From positions 1-6,324 of the forward strand of contig CALVXT010000079.1 of assembly GCA_944371545.1 (NCBI GenBank): DNA of 6,324 nucleotides. Reading direction: 5' to 3'. Positions 1 through 5,606 of this stretch are shown piece by piece. The translations under genes and the position numbers were made by a program. The stretch comes from an uncultured Bacilli bacterium (GTDB taxonomy: Bacteria > Bacillota_I > Bacilli_A > RF39 > UBA660). The notes below the pieces were generated by a model. It was not told where the DNA came from, ran no database searches, and saw only the letters and a list, made by a program, of their open reading frames with translations. Position 1 is the stretch's first letter, and each line of letters begins with the position of its first letter.

Positions 1-875
1 GGCAAATCACGATAAGAATGTAAATCATGTTTATAAATTAACATTCCACCAGGACAATTCATTGGTTTAATAGCAAATTCAGTTTCATCAATTTTCGTTG
101 TATACATGTTTTCTTTATAATTATCCCAATGTCCTGATAATTCCCATAAATCTCTATTTAACATCATTGGCGTTTTAACAAATACATATCCTTCTTTACT
201 ATGTTCTTCATACCAAAAATCTTCTAATGTTTTTCTTAAAATCATGCCATTAGGAAGCCAAAAAGGAAATCCGGGTCCATATTCACTAATCATAAATAAA
301 CCTAACTCTTTGCCTAATTTTTTATGATCTCTTTTTTTTGCCTCTTCTAACATTTCTAAATATTCTTTTAAATCTTCCTCTTTTTCAAAGCAAATGCCAT
401 AAACTCTTTGAAGCATTTTATTTTTAGAATCCCCTTTATAATATGCTCCAGCAACTTTTAATAATTTAAAATATTTACATTCTTTAACCGTATCTACATG
501 TGGTCCACGACAAAGATCCGTAAAATCACCTTGTGTATAGCAAGATATTACTTCTCCTTCAGGCATATTTTCAATTAAATCAGTTTTATATGGATCACTT
601 TTAAACTTTTCTAAAGCTTCTTCTTTTGTAAGTTCATGTCTTACTATTCGTTTTCCATCCTTACTAATCTTTTTCATTTCTCGTTCGATTTTTTCCAAAT
701 CTTCTTCTTTTAAAGTCACATCTCCTAAATCCATATCATAGTAGAATCCTTCACTTATTACTGGTCCTACCCAAAATTTAGCATCTGGATATAGATGACT
801 TACAGCTTGCGCTAGTAAGTGAGCACAGCTATGGTTTAAAATACTTAATTTTTCATTTTCTTTAATATTTATCAT
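1..875 (-). CDS. thrS: Threonyl-tRNA synthetase, N-terminal 291 residues (3' end off window), TGS domain absent
   Basis: Class II aminoacyl-tRNA synthetase that charges tRNA-Thr in the cytoplasm. Only the N-terminal part is visible; the reading frame runs out of the window at position 1. The protein begins almost directly with the N2 editing domain. HSCAH (H15, H19) and CRGPH (C122, H126) are the HxxxH and CxxxH motifs that hydrolyse mischarged Ser-tRNA-Thr. The catalytic domain starts near residue 185. The motif 1 region is GPGFPFWLPNG (200-210), and PMNCPGGM (271-278) supplies C274, equivalent to the zinc-binding Cys of the family. The other two zinc ligands and motifs 2 and 3 lie outside the window. 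The start is set by AGAGAGGG at 884-891, 8 nt before ATG; there is no in-frame room for the roughly 60-residue TGS (N1) domain usual in bacteria. The gene follows the RNase R-like gene by 23 nt and is presumably on the same T-box-controlled transcript. The identification is very secure. Confidence 0.97.
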   Translation of the reverse strand, partial: MINIKENEKLSILNHSCAHLLAQAVSHLYPDAKFWVGPVISEGFYYDMDLGDVTLKEEDLEKIEREMKKISKDGKRIVRHELTKEEALEKFKSDPYKTDLIENMPEGEVISCYTQGDFTDLCRGPHVDTVKECKYFKLLKVAGAYYKGDSKNKMLQRVYGICFEKEEDLKEYLEMLEEAKKRDHKKLGKELGLFMISEYGPGFPFWLPNGMILRKTLEDFWYEEHSKEGYVFVKTPMMLNRDLWELSGHWDNYKENMYTTKIDETEFAIKPMNCPGGMLIYKHDLHSYRDL

Positions 876-883
876 AATAATCG

Positions 884-891
884 CCCTCTCT
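884..891 (-). promoter_or_regulatory. Ribosome-binding site of thrS
   Basis: AGAGAGGG lies 8 nt upstream of the ATG at 875-873, inside the 23-nt gap after the RNase R-like gene. It supports independent initiation at this ATG and therefore the short ThrRS N-terminus without a TGS domain. Confidence 0.75.
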
Positions 892-898
892 TTTTTTA

Positions 899-3214
899 TT
901 ATACAACAATATTGTTATTTTTTCTTGAATATTTTAAATGTTCATCCGTTTCCTTTTCAAACAAAAGTTGAGAATTAGAACTGAATGGTTTGGAAGATAC
1001 TAAAAGCACATTAATACTATCTCCTATTTTATAAACCTTATTTTGAGAGTAAAACAAATGATGAGTTTTATCCACATAATCATTTTTTCCTACAAGTATT
1101 ATTCCCTTAATATTATTTGTAGTTCGAATATAAATTTGTTCTTCGGTCATAAATTCAATAGTTGCATTAAAAGTATATTCTAAAAATTGATGAACGTATT
1201 TTTCTAGCAAATACATTTGAATTTCCAATTCAAAAGATTCTGCAGCTATTTCTCGTTCAGACAGATGATCCGTTACTGAACTAATATAATATCGTAATTT
1301 TTCCATCTTATCCGTATCAATTCCGTTGACTAAAAATTCACTTAGGACAGCATGATTTATTAAATCGCTTCCTCTTCTAATTGGCGAAGTAAACGTCCCA
1401 TAATGTTCTAGTGCCAACCCAAAATGTCCTTCACATTTTGATGAATAATAAGCTCTTTCCATAGATAATAAAAATATTTGTGAAATATATTTACGTTCTT
1501 CGTTAGTACAATTCTTATAGGCATTTAGAAGATATTTTTGATACGATTTCTGACTTCTAATTCCATTAATTTTCTTTATTGTTAATAAACTATGTTGCAA
1601 ATTATTTTTTAACTTAACCATTTTATTGACTGAAGGACATTGATGATTCCGATATACAAACGGAAGATTAAGCCAAAAACTATATTCAGTAATTGCTTCA
1701 TTTGCCAAAAGCATAAAGTTTTCAATCATTCTATTTGAAGTTCCAATTTGTTCTTCTTTAATTCCTATAGGTACATTTTTTTCATTTAATTCCACCTGAG
1801 TTTCAGAATTAAAAAAGTATAGATATCCTCGTTTCAATTTTCGTGTTTGTAAAATAGCAGATAATTCATTCATTTCTAATAATTTTTTTTGAAAAGGTAA
1901 ATAGTCAGGTTCAATAATCTCTTTTTCTAATAAAAGATTTACTTTATCGTAAGACATTTTTTTATCACTGCGAATTAGACTTCGAAAAATTTGAAAATCT
2001 ACAATCTTACCATTAAAATCTACATCAATAACCATAGTTTTAGCAAGCTTATCTTCCTGCTCATTTAAAGAACAAAGACCATCAGACAAATAACTAGGTA
2101 ATTGAGGAATGACGTAATGTGAAGGATAACAACTGGTTCCTCGTTTTATTGCTTCAACAAAACAATCACTTTCAAACGGAGCATAATAATCCACATCTGC
2201 AATATGGACATATAGACGATACCCTGTGCTTTTCTTTTCAATAGAAACTGCATCATCCAAATCCTTAGCATAAGGTGGATCAATTGTAAAAGTTGGTAAT
2301 GCTCGTAGATCAACTCTGTCTTCATAATCTTTTAAAATTGAAAGATTTAAAATTTTCTCCTGAATATTATTAGGAAATTCAAAAGAAAAATTATAATTAA
2401 TGGCTACTTCATCAATCCACGCTTTTAAATCATTAGACATTCTTTTTATATAATTAAGATGAAATTTTTTGCTTTTTCTATCAAAAGAATAAGTTGCCAA
2501 AATTAGATCATTTTCAGAAAAAGAAAGATTTGTATCTAATTGAGCTTCATAATACAAATTTTCTAGCGATAACCATTTATCTCCTTTTTTAACAAAAATC
2601 TTTCTTGGGTTTTTTCTTTCTAAAATATCTACAACTTTTCCCTCTTGTTCATCACCTTTACAATTTAGTAATATACTAGCTAAATCTCCGACAAAAGCTC
2701 CTGTAAGATTAGAATTTTTTATAAAGATCTTTTTTTGATTATGAAGAACATAATATCTTTGAGTATTAAAATCTTTTCTTATTTCTGTTTTAATATACTG
2801 TTGAGAGATACCTCCTTCTTTTTTTACAATTCGCTTTATTATTCCATAATTACATTTCTTTTTTGAAAAATCATTTGATAGACACTGAATGAATAATGTA
2901 TCCCCTATCTTCGCTTGTTTCTGTTCTACTTCTTTTTTATCAATTTGAATTCGTATACCCTCTTCTGTTTCAACATAAAAATTTTTTTTGTTTGATAGTT
3001 TTAAAATTCCAAACTTCAAAAATGCGTCATTTGCCATGTGAATATACTCATTATTCTCACAATAAATTTTTCCTTTTTGTTCTAGATTTAGCAAAATGTT
3101 TTTTAAATTTTCTAATTCATCATAAGGAATCTCAAGCTGTTTTTGTAAATCAAAAATACTATGAAATTTTCGTGATTTTTCAAAAAAATCTAACACCTTT
3201 TTTTCTAAACTCAT
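899..3214 (-). CDS. rnr: RNase R-family 3'-5' exoribonuclease (RNB domain)
   Basis: Processive hydrolytic 3'-5' exoribonuclease of the RNase II/R superfamily, 771 aa, close to the usual RNase R length. Domain order is: winged-helix segment (about 1-60), two cold-shock-like beta domains (about 65-130 and 140-255), RNB catalytic domain (about 300-645), and C-terminal S1 domain (about 676-753). The metal-binding signature TIDPPYAKDLDDAV (310-323) keeps all four Asp residues, D312, D318, D320 and D321. Other family landmarks are VHIADV (336-341), ENFMLLANE (498-506), FTSPIRR (608-614) and the SER.AAE segment near 652-659. The usual RRYPDL...HR is here RRGSDLINHA, so a normally aromatic position is Gly and a normally basic one is Ala. 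The C-terminal tail is short and only mildly basic. GAGGGA sits 6 nt before the ATG. The gene is first in the T-box operon, 23 nt before thrS. It is probably the general RNase R, but a diverged paralogue cannot be excluded. Confidence 0.93.
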   Translation of the reverse strand: MSLEKKVLDFFEKSRKFHSIFDLQKQLEIPYDELENLKNILLNLEQKGKIYCENNEYIHMANDAFLKFGILKLSNKKNFYVETEEGIRIQIDKKEVEQKQAKIGDTLFIQCLSNDFSKKKCNYGIIKRIVKKEGGISQQYIKTEIRKDFNTQRYYVLHNQKKIFIKNSNLTGAFVGDLASILLNCKGDEQEGKVVDILERKNPRKIFVKKGDKWLSLENLYYEAQLDTNLSFSENDLILATYSFDRKSKKFHLNYIKRMSNDLKAWIDEVAINYNFSFEFPNNIQEKILNLSILKDYEDRVDLRALPTFTIDPPYAKDLDDAVSIEKKSTGYRLYVHIADVDYYAPFESDCFVEAIKRGTSCYPSHYVIPQLPSYLSDGLCSLNEQEDKLAKTMVIDVDFNGKIVDFQIFRSLIRSDKKMSYDKVNLLLEKEIIEPDYLPFQKKLLEMNELSAILQTRKLKRGYLYFFNSETQVELNEKNVPIGIKEEQIGTSNRMIENFMLLANEAITEYSFWLNLPFVYRNHQCPSVNKMVKLKNNLQHSLLTIKKINGIRSQKSYQKYLLNAYKNCTNEERKYISQIFLLSMERAYYSSKCEGHFGLALEHYGTFTSPIRRGSDLINHAVLSEFLVNGIDTDKMEKLRYYISSVTDHLSEREIAAESFELEIQMYLLEKYVHQFLEYTFNATIEFMTEEQIYIRTTNNIKGIILVGKNDYVDKTHHLFYSQNKVYKIGDSINVLLVSSKPFSSNSQLLFEKETDEHLKYSRKNNNIVV

Positions 3215-3232
3215 ACTCTCTCCCTCACATAG

Positions 3233-3277
3233 AAAAAGGATGATACCACTAGGAGTGCTTTAAGCACGGTACCATCC
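3233..3277 (-). terminator. T-box-controlled Rho-independent terminator
   Basis: On the minus strand GGATGGTACC (3277-3268) pairs with GGTATCATCC (3247-3238) over 10 bp, with one G-U wobble, and is followed directly by TTTTT (3237-3233). The loop contains the GTGC/GCAC mini-hairpin. The 5' arm includes the T-box sequence, so forming the terminator and forming the antiterminator are mutually exclusive. The structure ends 18 nt before the RNase R-like start codon. Confidence 0.9.
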
Positions 3278-3278
3278 T
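3251..3278 (-). promoter_or_regulatory. T-box antiterminator
   Basis: AGGA (3278-3275) pairs with TCCT (3254-3251), flanking the TGGTACC bulge. GTGC then pairs with GCAC around a 5-nt loop (TTAAA). This reproduces the canonical antiterminator in which the UGGN of the bulge pairs with the free NCCA end of uncharged tRNA; here UGGU would pair with ACCA. The sequence corresponds to the family T-box consensus AGGGUGGNACCGCG with two changes, GGG to GGA and GCG to GTG. Confidence 0.88.
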
Positions 3279-3437
3279 TATATTTTACTTAATTCTTGGA
3301 TAACGGCAATTACCGAATCTTATTAGATCTCTACAAAAGGAGTAACAAAAGAATTTTTCACTTAGTTCCACCTAACCTAAGCTCTCTATAAAAAAGGTTT
3401 CTTTTATCATATCTTTTGATCACTGATTTACAAGGCT

Positions 3438-3466
3438 ATCTTAACACTTTTATTTTAGCATTTCAA
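3438..3466 (-). promoter_or_regulatory. Sigma-A-type promoter of the T-box / RNase R-like / thrS operon
   Basis: TTGAAA (3466-3461) is separated by exactly 17 nt from TAAGAT (3443-3438) on the minus strand. Transcription would start near 3431, about 11 nt before the 5' strand of T-box stem I, which is where a T-box promoter should sit. Confidence 0.75.
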
Positions 3467-3493
3467 GTTTTTTTAAATAAATATTTCTAACAC

Positions 3494-3522
3494 CTGAAAA
3501 AATATTCTTCATATATTATACT
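3494..3522 (+). promoter_or_regulatory. Candidate promoter region of the small membrane-protein ORF
   Basis: CTGAAA (3494-3499), a 17-nt spacer and TATACT (3517-3522) form a plausible sigma-A pair. An overlapping alternative is AC (3492-3493), 16 nt, then CATATATTA (3510-3518), which fits the sporulation sigma-K pattern (AC - 16/17 - CATAnnnTA). Either start point would fall at about 3525-3529, right at the Shine-Dalgarno, leaving almost no leader. The tract is very AT-rich, so chance matches are likely and the call is tentative. Confidence 0.3.
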
Positions 3523-3525
3523 AGT

Positions 3526-3533
3526 AGGTGATC
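3526..3533 (+). promoter_or_regulatory. Ribosome-binding site of the 59-aa ORF
   Basis: AGGTGATC is an 8-nt match to the anti-Shine-Dalgarno end of 16S rRNA and stands 3 nt before ATG 3537-3539 (6 nt counted from AGGTG). It absorbs the in-frame GTG at 3528, so the ATG is the start. It is the main evidence that this short ORF is translated. Confidence 0.65.
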
Positions 3534-3536
3534 TTT

Positions 3537-3716
3537 ATGAAAAGAAATTGTCATAACAGCTTTTTTTCAATTTTAATTATTTTTGGTTTAGGAATTCTAA
3601 TTTTTTATCAACTCATAATTACCTTTATTTTACCAATCCGATTTAATATTTTTATTCTTTTAGTTGAAGTTCTTCTGCTGTTGTTCTTCTTGTACAGAAT
3701 AGTATGGCCTTATTAA
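3537..3716 (+). CDS. Small two-helix membrane protein, unknown function
   Basis: The product is 59 aa with no recognised family. Residues about 9-33 and 37-57 are almost wholly hydrophobic, separated by a short LPIRFN turn, so a two-pass helical hairpin in the cytoplasmic membrane is expected. The N-terminus (MKRNCHN) is basic and the tail ends RIVWPY. The near-perfect Shine-Dalgarno argues that it is real, as does the fact that it is the only plus-strand ORF here with a good initiation site. It is divergent from the T-box promoter, about 70 bp away, and its last 57 bp overlap the 3' end of the ysxE-like gene on the opposite strand. Its neighbourhood beside the spoVID-ysxE pair makes a sporulation or envelope role conceivable, but nothing in the sequence assigns one. 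A chance hydrophobic ORF in AT-rich DNA is the alternative. Confidence 0.6.
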   Translation: MKRNCHNSFFSILIIFGLGILIFYQLIITFILPIRFNIFILLVEVLLLLFFLYRIVWPY

Positions 3717-4574
3717 ATTTTCTGTTTTAAATACATAATCTAATACTTCTCTTATTTTTTTTACTCGTTCAAATTCAGAACCTTTTTCTTCAAATTTTAA
3801 AGGTAAAGAAATGACTAGAAAAAAAAGTTTTCTTTCTTCTTCACTCCATGGACAAATTCTAAAATACTCATGAAGCAATACTTCAAAATTTAAATCAAAG
3901 TAGGAACAATGATAAAAATTTAATAAATCTAAAACAGGCGTATCTTGACGACTTTTTTCCCAGCTAAGTAAACAATCTTTATTACACTTATGATAATGAT
4001 CTAAAGACAAATGATTATGAATCTGACAAACACGATATTTACTTAATTTTTGAACTTTTTGATACCAAACTTCTAATTCTTGAGAAGCAAAATCTAAAGA
4101 AGAAAAAATTTTAGAAATATTTCTTAAAAGCAGATACTCACTAGGAGAAGGATAAACAATTTGAAAATATCGCTCATACAAATCATTATAAAAATAACGA
4201 AGATATTCAATTTGTTCTAAAACGTTATCATAAATTTGTTTAAAATCATCTTCAGTAACTTCACGATAATAAGTGGTTTTTTGATGAAGCAAGGCCACTA
4301 CTTTCATAAAATCCATTGCTTTTTGTTCTTTAGGCATTTTTGTATCAGGAACATATTCAAAAACATTTATTCCTTCACGACTATCATCTAAAAGTAATGG
4401 AAAATTAGAAAATCCTCTACTTTCTAAATATTGATATAAAGAACGTAGATCTTTTTCTTTAGATTTAACAACTACATTTCCGCTAGTTGATTCTAAAATA
4501 TGAGCTTGTCCTGAAATTGTATAACGATAAGGTTTATAAATATCTTTAACAACTTCCAAGCTACGATTATTCAT
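3660..4574 (-). CDS. ysxE: YsxE/CotS-family spore coat protein, kinase-fold pseudoenzyme
   Basis: The product is 304 aa and resembles the aminoglycoside-phosphotransferase/choline-kinase fold used by CotS-type spore coat proteins. Visible landmarks in order are VVVK with K37 (the N-lobe lysine position), INVFEYVP (69-76, hinge), VVALLHQKT (92-100, the A.LH..T helix), the catalytic-loop region QIHNHLSLDHYH (184-195), LLSWEKS (202-208) and VLDLLNFY (214-221). The canonical loop is HGD....N and the metal-binding segment is IDWE. Here the positions of both Asp residues read His (H188) and Ser (S204), so phosphotransfer is unlikely and a structural role fits better. The start overlaps the end of the SpoVID-like gene by 8 nt without a clear Shine-Dalgarno, suggesting translational coupling. 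In B. subtilis ysxE directly follows spoVID, which supports the name. The last residues (QEEQQQKNFN) are a low-complexity tail overlapping the opposite-strand small ORF. The fold call is by motif reading, and the symbol relies partly on synteny. Confidence 0.75.
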   Translation of the reverse strand: MNNRSLEVVKDIYKPYRYTISGQAHILESTSGNVVVKSKEKDLRSLYQYLESRGFSNFPLLLDDSREGINVFEYVPDTKMPKEQKAMDFMKVVALLHQKTTYYREVTEDDFKQIYDNVLEQIEYLRYFYNDLYERYFQIVYPSPSEYLLLRNISKIFSSLDFASQELEVWYQKVQKLSKYRVCQIHNHLSLDHYHKCNKDCLLSWEKSRQDTPVLDLLNFYHCSYFDLNFEVLLHEYFRICPWSEEERKLFFLVISLPLKFEEKGSEFERVKKIREVLDYVFKTENLIRPYYSVQEEQQQKNFN

Positions 4575-5292
4575 TTTCAGTTGGAATAAGTATTTTTTCT
4601 CCCGGAGTCAAATTACTTAAATCATTATAATCCATTAACAAATTCATATTAGAATTATACATAGTACAAATTGTCTCAACCGTTTCTCCTTCTTTTACCA
4701 TATGAATGTGATAAGTTGTAAATTCATTGTCTGCATCAACATTTTGCATAATGACATCCTCACTTTCTTGTAACGATTTTTCATTCTTTGCTTTTATCAA
4801 AACCTCTTCACGATCAACTTTTTCATCATCACTTTTTTCTTCTTCTTTTTCTTCAATGTCTTGTGTAGTATCTGCATCTTCATCATCATGTCTTTCTTCC
4901 ATCATTTTTAAAATTTCTTCAGAATCCACTTCTACAACAGGTTCCGAGACCTCTTCCTCTTCTTCTTTTTCTATTTCTTGTCCTTCAAGTTCTAATTCAA
5001 TATGCACAGTAATTTTACTATCATCTACCATATCATAAGCAAAATCACTAATTTCAATCGTAATAGAATCTTTATCTAAATTATCAGGAATTTCTATTGT
5101 AAATGGAATTTTGAAAGAAAAAGGCGTGACATTTACACTAATCTCATGACTCTTATAATCCCCCGTAACAAATAAATTTCCTACAACACTACCCTCTTCA
5201 ACTGAAAATTCTCTTTCTAAAGAAATACTTGTAATTTCCTGAACTTTGGCATTAAAATCCAACTCCTTAGTAAAAGGTATTACACTTTTCAT
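4567..5292 (-). CDS. spoVID: SpoVID-like spore morphogenetic protein (SPOCS-like domain plus C-terminal LysM)
   Basis: The product is 241 aa. Residues about 1-104 form a beta-rich domain with the pattern of SPOCS/SpoVID N-termini: ITSISLE (20-26), VVGNLFVTGDY (36-46), FSFKIPFTIEIPD (58-70) and KITVHIELELEG (93-104). Residues about 105-190 are a very acidic linker dominated by Glu and Asp. Residues about 194-238 are a LysM module with EGETVETIC, a central YND and PGEKILIP at the end. In B. subtilis SpoVID sits on the forespore surface and directs coat encasement, with SafA as a partner. The protein has no signal peptide or membrane segment, consistent with action in the mother-cell cytoplasm. 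The linker is far shorter than in the much longer Bacillus protein. An in-frame ATG at 5301 abuts the AAAGGA Shine-Dalgarno with no spacing, so ATG 5292-5290, 9 nt downstream of it, is preferred. The gene overlaps the ysxE-like gene downstream. A mother-cell promoter would be expected, but none is convincing here. Confidence 0.78.
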   Translation of the reverse strand: MKSVIPFTKELDFNAKVQEITSISLEREFSVEEGSVVGNLFVTGDYKSHEISVNVTPFSFKIPFTIEIPDNLDKDSITIEISDFAYDMVDDSKITVHIELELEGQEIEKEEEEEVSEPVVEVDSEEILKMMEERHDDEDADTTQDIEEKEEEKSDDEKVDREEVLIKAKNEKSLQESEDVIMQNVDADNEFTTYHIHMVKEGETVETICTMYNSNMNLLMDYNDLSNLTPGEKILIPTENE

Positions 5293-5301
5293 TTTTACCA
5301 T

Positions 5302-5309
5302 TCCTTTCT
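5302..5309 (-). promoter_or_regulatory. Ribosome-binding site that decides the SpoVID-like start
   Basis: AGAAAGGA is directly followed by an ATG (5301) and then, 9 nt further on, by a second in-frame ATG (5292). Normal spacing favours the second, removing three residues (MVK) from the longer reading. Confidence 0.65.
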
Positions 5310-5333
5310 AAAAAAGAATATGATAAATGTCAC

Positions 5334-5359
5334 AAAAAAATCACTTATTTAAAGTGATT
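5334..5359 (-). terminator. Rho-independent terminator after the DUF1292-like gene
   Basis: On the minus strand AATCACTT (5359-5352) and AAGTGATT (5346-5339) form a perfect 8-bp stem with a 5-nt loop, followed by TTTTT (5338-5334). The TAA stop of the upstream gene (5351-5349) lies inside the loop. It separates the two-gene unit upstream from the spoVID-ysxE pair. Confidence 0.85.
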
Positions 5360-5606
5360 CTTTTAAAAGTTCTGGATGTTTCTTAAAAAACAAAGAAAAA
5401 GCCAGTTGCAATTCATCTAAATTAGCTATTTCTTCTAAAAAAACTTCTTCATTCTCAACAATTCGTTTTCTAATTACAATTTCTTCTGGATTTTCTTTTA
5501 AAGCTAAATAAACAAAAGTATCTTGATTATGTAAAATTTTATCTAAAACAAAATACTCTTTTTGGTTATCTAATGTAATAACATTCATTGTTACTTCATC
5601 ATTCAT
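5349..5606 (-). CDS. DUF1292 (YrzB-like) family protein
   Basis: The product is 85 aa, small and soluble. The order resembles DUF1292: a short beta start (MNVITLDNQKEYFVLDKI, 7-24), a second strand (FVYLALKE, 31-38), EEIVIRKRIVENEEVFLEEIANLDEL (41-66) and a closing helix (65-80). Members such as YrzB are conserved in Firmicutes but have no assigned biochemical function. The start ATG overlaps the stop of the upstream membrane-protein gene (ATGA, 5606-5603), indicating translational coupling. Only a weak GTGAG lies about 11 nt upstream. An alternative start at M7 (5588) would begin at the domain core but has no better Shine-Dalgarno. The family call is by pattern recognition on a short protein and so is moderate. 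Confidence 0.65.
   Translation of the reverse strand: MNDEVTMNVITLDNQKEYFVLDKILHNQDTFVYLALKENPEEIVIRKRIVENEEVFLEEIANLDELQLAFSLFFKKHPELLKESL

Larger units (their letters stand above)
3233..3431 (-). ncRNA. T-box riboswitch leader, probable threonine (ACU) specifier
   Basis: The transcribed leader upstream of the RNase R-like gene and thrS shows the full T-box layout. Stem I has a lower helix CAAAAG (3418-3413) with CTTTTG (3339-3334) and an upper helix AAAAGAA (3405-3399) with TTCTTTT (3353-3347). Above that come AGAGAG and an apical hairpin CTTAG (3381-3377)/CTAAG (3365-3361), whose loop GTTAGGTGGAA holds the conserved GGUG. Between the two lower helices the 3' side of the specifier loop reads GTTACTC. 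In the usual GAA-NNN-A arrangement the triplet falls on ACT (3343-3341), a Thr codon, matching thrS downstream. A CGG/CCG hairpin near 3314-3303 is a likely stem III. The antiterminator and terminator follow. Uncharged tRNA-Thr is expected to permit read-through. The T-box class is essentially certain from the sequence; the amino-acid assignment rests on loop alignment and on thrS. Confidence 0.93.

Noticed and set aside
2896..3243. Plus-strand open frame of 115 codons
   Set aside because: It lies antisense inside the RNase R-like gene and across the T-box terminator. The minus-strand frame has clear family motifs, and this one has none.
3481..3510. Weak AATATT/AATATT hairpin as a terminator for the ysxE-like gene
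   Set aside because: The stem is short and entirely A-T with no clear T-run after it on the minus strand. No supported terminator is seen for that gene.
3528..3536. GTG at 3528 as the start of the small membrane-protein ORF
   Set aside because: The GTG is part of the Shine-Dalgarno AGGTGATC; the ATG at 3537 has proper spacing.
4727..5038. Plus-strand open frame of 103 codons, Ser-rich
   Set aside because: It is the antisense reading of the Glu/Asp-rich linker of the SpoVID-like protein (GAA/GAT read as TTC/ATC and TCT/TCA), so its composition is an artefact.
5315..5322. CATATTCT as a sigma-E-like -10 for the spoVID-like gene
   Set aside because: Only about five of eight positions fit, no good -35 stands at the proper distance, and the start point would fall inside the Shine-Dalgarno.
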